A stretch of 64,000 nt of DNA from Amorphochlora amoebiformis (Eukaryota; Cercozoa; Chlorarachniophyceae): the NCBI GenBank assembly GCA_054601695.1, contig BAAHQB010000038.1, positions 682,001 to 746,000 of the forward strand, written 5' to 3'. The translations under genes and the position numbers were made by a program. Positions 1 through 64,000 of the stretch are shown in pieces. The stretch's first letter is position 1, and the number at the start of each line of letters is the position of its first letter. Below the pieces are notes generated by a model. It had not been told where the DNA came from and ran no database searches. It worked only from the letters and a program-made list of their open reading frames with translations.

Positions 1-92
1 ACATATACGTTAACATATATATATATATATATACATATATATCTTATATATATATATATATATATATATATACTTGTATGTATATATATATG

Positions 93-133
<41 letters not shown>

Positions 134-175
134 CACACACACACACATATATATGTGTGTATATATATATATAAT

Positions 176-250
<75 letters not shown>

Positions 251-403
251 CACACACACATATATATATATATTATGTATCTAAGAAACAACGTATATCT
301 GTCTTTCATATAGTATACTAATTTTTAATATATATATAAATAATAAATAAATTTATATATTTTTATATATTTCATATAGATATATATAAATATATAATTA
401 TGT

Positions 404-474
<71 letters not shown>

Positions 475-480
475 GATAAC
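1..480. repeat. (TA)n/(CA)n microsatellite, intron of the acyltransferase gene
   Basis: Nearly pure TA with short (CA)n and (TATG)n patches. The only mixed island is near 283-318. I see no exon with splice sites on either strand here. The next acyltransferase exon must lie further left. Confidence 0.85.
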
Positions 481-6791
<6,311 letters not shown>

Positions 6792-6877
6792 GTCTCTCGG
6801 AATCCAAGCTCGGAAGTTGACTGCCGCGTTATTTTTAAAAATTATTATTATTTCTGCGTCTGCTAGAGGAACCCAAA
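6792..6877. promoter_or_regulatory. 86-bp divergent promoter/5'UTR between the acyltransferase and ALKBH6-like genes
   Basis: The minus-strand ATG (6791-6789) and the plus-strand ATG (6878-6880) face away from each other with 86 bp between them. The spacer has no TA microsatellite. That both promoters lie here, or inside the first exons, is inferred. The flanking non-repeat DNA (6420-6650, with C-rich tracts near 6500-6535 and 6630) lies inside intron 1 of the acyltransferase. Confidence 0.5.
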
Positions 6878-16173
<9,296 letters not shown>

Positions 16174-17581
16174 CTAGGGCTGTGCAGGTTGTAAGTACTG
16201 TTAAATTTATAATTTTATGAAAAAAAAATTCAAAATATCTTAACTACACACTGTTTGGATCTTTATATTATTATTCAATATTATAGTAATCATTCCGATG
16301 ATTGAATTCAGTAATTACCTCTAGCCATAATTAACTACAAAGAAGGTACTACTCATTCCTAGATTGAATATTGACCAGACTGACTTCATACTGATTGAAT
16401 TTGGTAACCTAGCTATAATAACTAAGGTACTACTCATTGCTAGATTGAATATTGACCAGAGTAACTTCATACTGGTCATACTCTAGATGCTGATTTAAAG
16501 TGACCGTCAGTGACTGAATCTACTCGATCTATCATATCATTATCAAGAAAAATTCGAAGTTCAAACTAGGTAAACTACTGAGGCTAACTCGTAGGCTATA
16601 GTATACCCGTACGAAAGAAATGTTACTTTAATTATGTATCATCTTTGCTAAAGATTAATAAATTGAATCTATGATTCTCAGAGGTTATACTTTAGTTAAT
16701 TATACATGTACATGTATCCGATGCCGAGGCTAACATTGAATCTATGATATGTGAATCGAATTTATTCCGAGTCTCTCTGGTGACTAGAGTACCTCAGTAC
16801 AAAATTGCACATATATGAGTATGTTTTGCACATTTTACAACATTATACATGAGTCATGTATACATTCGTATGCACATACTGTATATCTGTACATGTATAT
16901 GTGTATACCATATGATTGTACATGTATACATATGTACATGTATATCATGTATATGTGTTTTATGTATATGTGTGGGTCTGTACATGAATGTGAATGAATG
17001 CATAGTATTGCATACCTCTGACATACACGGAGAGTCATCTCACTCTCTCTCTAGCTCTCCCTCGCTCTCCCTCGCTCTCCCTCGCTCTCCCTCGCTCTCC
17101 CTCGCTCTCCCTCACTCTCTCTCGTTCTCCCTTGTTCTTTGTCCCCCTCGCTCCCTCTTATCTTTCTCCCCCTCCATGCACCAAGTTCCCCAACCTCCCT
17201 CTCTCCAGATTGATGTGTTTGACTAGGAAGTCACTCTGAATGACATATAATGGTTGGTATATTTATTTTGAGATATCCACATATCTGTAAACAGATGCCT
17301 TTATCATTGCCGATTAGTTATATCAAAGTTAATATTTCGGTTATATACATTGATTGATTCATCCCCAATGCTTTCCTCTGCCGTCAAGTGTGCCCTCAAA
17401 CGTACATTCCATCCTCCCCCCCCCGTCCTCCAAACCCGGAAAACTTATCCAAATATCATGCGTGTCACGTGTCTAAGTTTGGGGCTTCGAAATGCTTTTG
17501 CCAGATGTATAAATATGAAGATTTTGAACATATCTGAGGGTGCATGATAAGATACTGGGATATAAGAAGGAGATGCCCTGA
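16174..17581. other. Intergenic spacer between the ALKBH6-like and penicillin-acylase-like genes
   Basis: Mixed-sequence AT-rich DNA without TA microsatellite. It holds a ~90-bp imperfect tandem pair (16340-16475, shared GTACTACTCATT.CTAGATTG and ATATTGACCAGA). A (CTCC/CTCT)n stretch at 17037-17130 lies about 0.5 kb before the first candidate exon. The 3'UTR of the upstream gene and the promoter of the next must be here, but no poly(A) signal or TATA element could be singled out. Confidence 0.6.
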
Positions 17582-17735
17582 CTAATAATTCGCACACTCT
17601 TCACATACTGTGACAAGCACTATGACCCCTTGAGGCGAAGAAATAAGAATAATTCGGCTGGTTTAGTTTTTAATTCGCGGGCTTTACCGACATATGAGGG
17701 TAGCTTTTACGCTCAGGATGTGCATAAGGATTCAG
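17582..17735 (+). other. Candidate N-terminal exon of the penicillin-acylase-like gene
   Basis: Open from 17582 with no in-frame ATG. It contains [20 protein letters not shown] and [14 protein letters not shown] and ends at a GT donor (17736) in phase 1, the phase needed by the first secure exon at 18305 (giving ...[11 protein letters not shown]). The acceptor, signal peptide and start codon upstream are not resolved. An ATG-started frame at 17350-17547 and a hydrophobic stretch near 18000-18040 are other candidates for the N terminus. Confidence 0.35.
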
Positions 17736-17753
17736 GTCAGTGTTTTTGTTACA

Positions 17754-17879
<126 letters not shown>

Positions 17880-17912
17880 ACACACATATTCACATGTATA
17901 TACACGTACACA

Positions 17913-17954
<42 letters not shown>

Positions 17955-17955
17955 C

Positions 17956-17992
<37 letters not shown>

Positions 17993-18041
17993 AATACCTG
18001 TTCCTGATGTTTTTCTGTTGGATTTGCTCGTCGAATAGGAC

Positions 18042-18082
<41 letters not shown>

Positions 18083-18145
18083 ATAATAATATATATTATA
18101 TATGCATTTAATATATTTATGTATGTGTATATGTGTATATATATG

Positions 18146-18182
<37 letters not shown>

Positions 18183-18304
18183 TATATATATATATATATA
18201 TATACATATATATTTACACACACACTTACACATATATATGTATATTCATATATATAAACATTATAAATAAATATATAAAAAAGTGTATCCGCATATACGT
18301 CCAG

Positions 18305-51133
<32,829 letters not shown>

Positions 51134-51576
51134 TCAAAAGTGGCTCAGTAGGTGGCTCGCATTATTGAGCTTGTAAAGCAATTACTTCTGCTTTAATAAT
51201 ATTATTAATATACGTTATCAATAATCAAGGTATATACTGCATGCGACGTACATATGTAACTGAAGAAGACACTAATGTTAACTGTAGAAAACACTAGTTG
51301 TGGAACGAATATAATATTCCGGAGGCGCGAAATATTATGTTAGAATTTCCAATTCTGAGATTATGAGATCTATCTCTTGATTAAGGGTCACATGATATAT
51401 ATATATATATATTAGGTATATATCTAGTATTAGTAAGCGTAGTATAGTATAGTGAAGATCATTAAGTGGACTGAACGACGACGATACGAAGCGATAATTA
51501 TACAAATGACACGACGACACGACGGCGTAGGCGTAGGCGAAGCCGAAGCCGGAGCCGGAGCAGGAGTGGAATGCGA

Positions 51577-51614
<38 letters not shown>

Positions 51615-53062
51615 TAGATATCGTACTGACAAAAGTCATGAGAGATACCGTACCATATGCGTATGATACACCGGGTCTCAAGCTTTGCGTATACGTACAC
51701 GTTTGTGTTGTTTACACGCGATGTACATCACTAGATCATGATTTGCAGGGTCTGATAAGCCAGATAGGTGTTGTCGAGCCTATGATACGTATGTCGCCTG
51801 TGCGTGCGCGCGCGAGTGATACGTATTATTGCTAAATTACAGTTTACTAGTAAGTTTATGATACAAAGTGGTCACACCAGCACATGCGAACGTACGTACG
51901 TATGGTATACAAACTTTAAAATCGCAAGGCTTGCGTACGCATGCGCATACTAAGTTTAGTAAGTAGTACCGTACTAGTGTTGGCATGGATGCACAAGTAT
52001 GGAAAACTTCAACATACTGGCCGCAAGGCTTGCGTACGTATACTAAGTACTACGTTACTAGTATTGGCAATTCGGCATGCATGCATACATATACGTACGT
52101 ACGCCATGATCAAGAAGTCTTAGACCCTCAGCACGATGACTTTAAATATATGTGTGTATGTGTATATGTATATATATATATATATATATATGTGTATATA
52201 TCATGATATCATAGTTGACAATGTATATGTATGTATATGTATATATATGTATATATATGTGTATGTATATATATCGCCACAGATCAAGACACCCTCGTCA
52301 AACTAGTCAAACGTCAAATATTCTACTATCGGATATCTAGGATATGAATTTCTATGCTCGACAGAATTAATTATGCCATTGAGTCTAGTAAGTTCCGTCC
52401 TACTGCTAGTACTAGTCCCAGATACTAGAACCTAGAGAACTATATGATGATCTAGATGATACATAACTACTAGTAGAACTAATAGAACTATATATATAGT
52501 ATACACTAGATACATGTGTATATTCGATATATCTAGATATACATCATACCTAGTATAATCTAGATAATTACTAGATTTATTTAGACTAGTTAGAGCTAGT
52601 ACTGTCCGATCATCATATCACGTCGGCCATCATTTGGACCTGACGAATTCTAGGAATTAAAGAAAATAGCTAGAACGAGATCAACTGATTCAACTCATAC
52701 CTAGCATACGCATCTACTAGATCTAGACGCACAGCCTAGATCTAGTAGATCTAGTAGATACTAGAGCTAGATCGATAGTTGCAGACCAGTCTAGCAGTAC
52801 TAGAGTAGACCATGGCTAGTATTCCAGGCCTTCTAGATCTAGTAGATCTAGTAGATACCCCAGAATAATAGTCCAGATACTGGTACGTGAGATTCTGCGC
52901 GCTGTTACTCTAGCTACTATATTATTATAATTATGCACAAACTAGATAATTCCGTTAACTAATTGCAATAAATACCAACCGTAATAATAATAACACATAG
53001 CCTTCAACACGCAGATTTCTCGCCTAACAATTAACTATCCCGCTGTCCCCTCCGATTGTGTT
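51134..53062. other. Spacer between the convergent penicillin-acylase-like and KEN-motif genes
   Basis: Mostly mixed sequence with little TA. It holds a ~110-bp tandem pair rich in palindromes (51920-52070, shared CGCAAGGCTTGCGTACG and GTACTAGT-type blocks), ACGTACGT and GCATGCATGC motifs, and a CTAG-rich block (52380-52870, TCTAGTAGATCTAGTAGATA repeats). No gene is seen. Confidence 0.6.
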
Positions 53063-54012
53063 CTAGAATCTCTTCCTAGACACGTTTTCCTTGTCGTTAA
53101 ACGTCGACCCTGTCGCCCGACCAGGCAATGAAAATCCTGAAAACTTCCGAGTTTCCAACCCTTTGAATCTCGCCTTGATCTTGTTGAGGTTTGGAGACTG
53201 AGATCCAAGCGCTCGAACGTGTCCTGGAGCGAACTTTTGGGAGAATAAGGAGGAATTGCGGAGGCGGGAGACTGAGGTTAATATCGGAGGGGTTGAAATA
53301 CATATATGAACGTATATATATATATATATATATATATATTGTATAAATATATTCATATATTTATTACCTGTCTTAGCCTCCCCACTGGCCAGCAACGAAG
53401 GCATTGTGGATCGAGCGGACCTCATACCGGATCCAAGACGACTGGATTTCGCGCGAGAAAGCAGCGAAGAGATCCTGTCTTCTAGACATCTTGAGTCCTT
53501 CACTTCAGATGTCTTAGCTGTGCCCTTATTGAGCTGAATTGGCGGTTTCGCGAGTGTGGATGAATCAGTAGCAACGATATCTGTTGGAGAGATCGAGGTG
53601 TTTTGTGCGGTGGAGGTGATGTTTCTGATGGAATGTTGATGAGTGCTGGGAAGCGGAGGGGTGGTAAGAATGGGCTTCGTTTTTTTCGAATGCTGAGGGA
53701 ACTTGACGAGCGGTGACGAAGAGATCTGGCGGGTCGCGTTGTGCATGTCGACATCAAGTGTCGGGGTGTGGGGTATCGCCTTGGTCCTGGAAGCATATGT
53801 ACATGAGTTCATATTTATTTGTTTGCATACATGCATATATGAAATATGACGCTATACTTATCCCAACCCCAAAAACATTTCCGCTACCTGCAAACTGCTC
53901 CCCGCGATTTGGGTGTCGCAAAGTTTGGCTGTCGGGTCGATTTCACGACGATATTCTCTTTATTAAACTCATATCCAAACTCTGGGCTCTGGGAGGGATG
54001 TCTTTGCGTCAT
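53063..54012 (-). CDS. 250-aa basic disordered protein with two KEN motifs
   Basis: Exons: 54012-53888, 53786-53368, 53271-53063; the sum is 753 nt and all phases match. The start ATG opens MTQRHPSQSPEFGYEFNKEN; the end is FNDKENVSRKRF then TAG. It is rich in Ser, Thr, Pro, Lys and Arg, with no membrane span or known fold. KEN occurs at residues 18-20 and 242-244, and S/T-P sites are scattered (SQSPE, HTPT, ISPT, SQSPN). KEN boxes are degrons read by APC/C-Cdh1, and S/T-P sites suit CDK phosphorylation. A cell-cycle protein degraded by APC/C is therefore a reasonable guess, but short motifs occur by chance. The family is not recognised. Intron 1 is a short non-repeat intron (101 bp); intron 2 (53272-53367) holds a TA tract. 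Confidence 0.8.
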
Positions 54013-54253
54013 ATTTCAAACACAAAGGGTCACAGGGAATGAAGGAAAGGAGTTTCGAGGTGGTCCTCTGGTGTAGCCGTTGGGAACCTATGTCACGCAG
54101 GCAAGTCACAGTTTTCTATCCCCCCGAAGAATTAAAAAACTAATATCTCGCCATTTCATATTCTGTAACGCCTTTCCCCGCTGTTCTATTTATTGTCCAC
54201 TCCATATAAAGGGTCCGGACCGGGATCTCAAGTCTGGAGGAATCGAAGGCGCC
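54013..54253. promoter_or_regulatory. 241-bp divergent promoter region between the KEN-motif gene and the 415-aa gene
   Basis: The start codons at 54012 (minus) and 54254 (plus) point away from each other. The spacer is mixed-sequence DNA without microsatellite. The plus start has GCC just before ATG and a purine at -3. No TATA or initiator element could be assigned with confidence. Confidence 0.45.
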
Positions 54254-62294
<8,041 letters not shown>

Positions 62295-62690
62295 TTATAA
62301 GGAGAGTCCATTCATGATGGAATTCATGAGCTTTTCATCAGCTTCGTCCATAATGCTGGGAAAAAGATATCAAGAGAGTGTATTTATAATTCAAAACAAC
62401 ATAATAACATGTTTTTCATCTATTTACCTCTTAGGTGAACGGTACACCGTACGATTCTTGTCATTCGATGGCCTGGCTTGCGATTGGGTTACTTCCAATC
62501 GCGGTGGGCGATTTTGTTGACTTGGCGATCTCTTTTGCGTCACGGGACACTTGTGGCTTGAGTCTAAGCCTGATATTATTCCACCTACCTCACCTAGCTT
62601 GGGGTCTGTTGAGGACCCTCTCTTTACGTTTGGTTCCATTGGTAATGACGATCTGTTGTGAGTGTATGCGTGAATAAAATGTGCGTATAT

Positions 62691-62739
<49 letters not shown>

Positions 62740-62816
62740 TTACACGTCTAAAAACATACATCACAAATATGATTCTATATATCCATATTATATGATTATA
62801 TACACATATATATGTA

Positions 62817-62869
<53 letters not shown>

Positions 62870-62987
62870 TGGTGTGTATATATGTTGTATGTAATTATAT
62901 ATATGTGTATATATATATATATATACGTAAATAACTATATATATATTATATATATATTATTACTATGCATGTGAATATATTGTAAAC

Positions 62988-63042
<55 letters not shown>

Positions 63043-63241
63043 CACACACACAAACTCCCACAAAACCCGGCATATTCTCATACTTCGGTCGAATGTAGTT
63101 GGCGGCAGGTCTCGCAGGTGATTTCTCCCTAACGCGGTCATTTAAAGTCGTGAAGTTGAAGCCTGAATGTTTTCGATCTGCAACCTTTCCTGACCCAAGC
63201 TCCTTCGCTCTGATTGGCTCGAGACCAGCAGCCTTGCACAC
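62295..63241 (-). CDS. Unrecognised basic protein, C-terminal exons (5' part outside or unresolved)
   Basis: Exons in transcription order: 63241 to about 63048 (VCKAAGLEPIRAKELGSGKV, FNFTTLNDRVREKSPARPA, YIRPKYENMPGF), 62652-62428 (SSLPMEPNVKRGSSTDPK, CPVTQKRSPSQQNRPPRLEV, NRTVYRSPKR), 62355-62295 (IMDEADEKLMNSIMNGLSL, stop TAA). Phases join if the first exon ends at the GT inside the (GT)n at 63046-63050; that donor is ambiguous. The intron 62427-62356 is short (72 bp) with a good pyrimidine tract and CAG. The protein is Arg/Ser/Pro-rich with a short acidic helix at the C terminus. No family is recognised. Confidence 0.65.
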
Positions 63242-63344
63242 CTATTAGAGGCGTAGAAGGGTTTTAATGGTGCTCTTTTTTTTTTCTCTCTCTCGTCCTC
63301 TTATTCTCTAATATGTAGATGTATATATATATATGTATATATTG

Positions 63345-63378
<34 letters not shown>

Positions 63379-63557
63379 ATATAAATGTACATATGTACGC
63401 AGTATATGAACATGTTGTTGTACATACATGCCCTACCCAGCCCCCAGCATATTTACACGCCAGTATTTACACATTTACACATTTGCAAGAGGATGTATAA
63501 ATAATGTATACATGCTCTCATAGTCCGCGAACACCCATGTATATATGTGTATATATG

Positions 63558-63598
<41 letters not shown>

Positions 63599-64000
63599 GT
63601 CCGTGTTCGTCCCTAGAACGTAAACTGGCCACGCAACATATCAAATCGAGTTTTCGTTTAACACTAACCCTAAAATAGCCTCAACCCTAACCTAGGTTAG
63701 CATTAGATGTACTTATTTACACGGCCGATAATTGTGACGCTATTCATGCCGCTATTTGCTCTCGTGGGTTTTAAATGCTTACAATCATACTTACTCGACC
63801 AATAAACATACTCTCATAGCCCGAAAACCTCTGTTTTCAGACTTAAAAAGCATCCATGCACATGCTACACAACCAATCATCCATACCACGTGGTAAGCCA
63901 ACATATAAATTTGAATACCAAGCTTCGTACATGTTTACACGGACTGAATATGTATTTTCACAGATTTAAAATGCGCAAGCACATGCCTACATGGCACTTT
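63242..64000. other. Right edge: microsatellite plus reversed relatives of the 59-kb minisatellite
   Basis: 63242-63330 holds the pyrimidine/purine tract before the acceptor at 63242-63243 (minus strand). 63320-63600 is TA/TG repeat. 63705-63990 holds diverged blocks (TTTACACGGC, CTCTCATAG.CCG, TTTTCACAGA.TTAAAA.GC) related in reverse to the GCCGTGTAAA units at 59 kb. Further exons of the 3' gene probably lie beyond the edge. Confidence 0.5.

Noticed and set aside
51430-51681. Minus-strand 83-aa frame
   Set aside because: Crosses a TA tract and an Ala/Pro/Ser repeat made by GGAGCC-type units; no splice sites or start context.
54080-54253. Upstream extension of the 415-aa protein to 54080
   Set aside because: Open but preceded by a better-placed ATG at 54254 in GCC-ATG context; the upstream part lies in the divergent promoter region.

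Overview
The window is nuclear DNA of a eukaryote. Its genes are cut into many very small exons separated by introns, and most introns are filled with (TA)n microsatellite and interstitial TTAGGG/CCCTAA arrays. The telomere-type motif is TTAGGG, not TTTAGGG. I cannot name the organism. A protist or other lineage with intron expansion fits, but nothing in the sequence fixes the clade. Nearly all long open frames here are translated TA or TG repeats (Tyr-Ile runs) and are not genes.

I rebuilt six genes by joining non-repeat islands that have AG acceptors, GT donors, matching codon phases and recognisable protein motifs. (1) 481-6791, minus strand: a DGAT2-type membrane acyltransferase, cut by the left edge. 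(2) 6878-16173, plus: a 12-exon ALKBH6-like Fe(II)/2-oxoglutarate dioxygenase of 366 aa, complete and in phase. (3) about 17.6 kb to 51133, plus: a penicillin-acylase-family (PF01804-type) Ntn hydrolase in about 48 exons averaging 54 nt, so about 2.6 kb of coding sequence in 33 kb, ending in a single C-terminal membrane anchor. (4) 53063-54012, minus: a 250-aa disordered protein with two KEN motifs. (5) 54254-60258, plus: a 10-exon basic protein of 415 aa that I do not recognise. (6) 62295 to at least 63241, minus: the 3' end of an unrecognised basic protein. Genes 1/2 and 4/5 are divergent pairs with only 86 bp and 241 bp between start codons. Genes 3/4 and 5/6 converge on spacers holding unusual CTAG-rich DNA.

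The most unusual signal is a set of broken exon-edge copies inside the introns. About twenty exons have one to six partial copies next to them. Copies upstream of an exon keep the acceptor and the 5' part of the exon. Copies downstream keep the 3' part of the exon and the donor. The copies are separated by TA tracts, so the introns carry arrays of decoy splice sites. Several introns consist almost only of telomere-type repeats. One of these (41313-41555) is flanked by a 7-bp direct repeat and looks like an intron born by telomeric-repeat insertion.

TA tracts are concentrated in introns. Most intergenic spacers and the short (70-120 bp) introns near promoters lack them. A dispersed family with LTR-like ends is present in three copies plus one inverted fragment.
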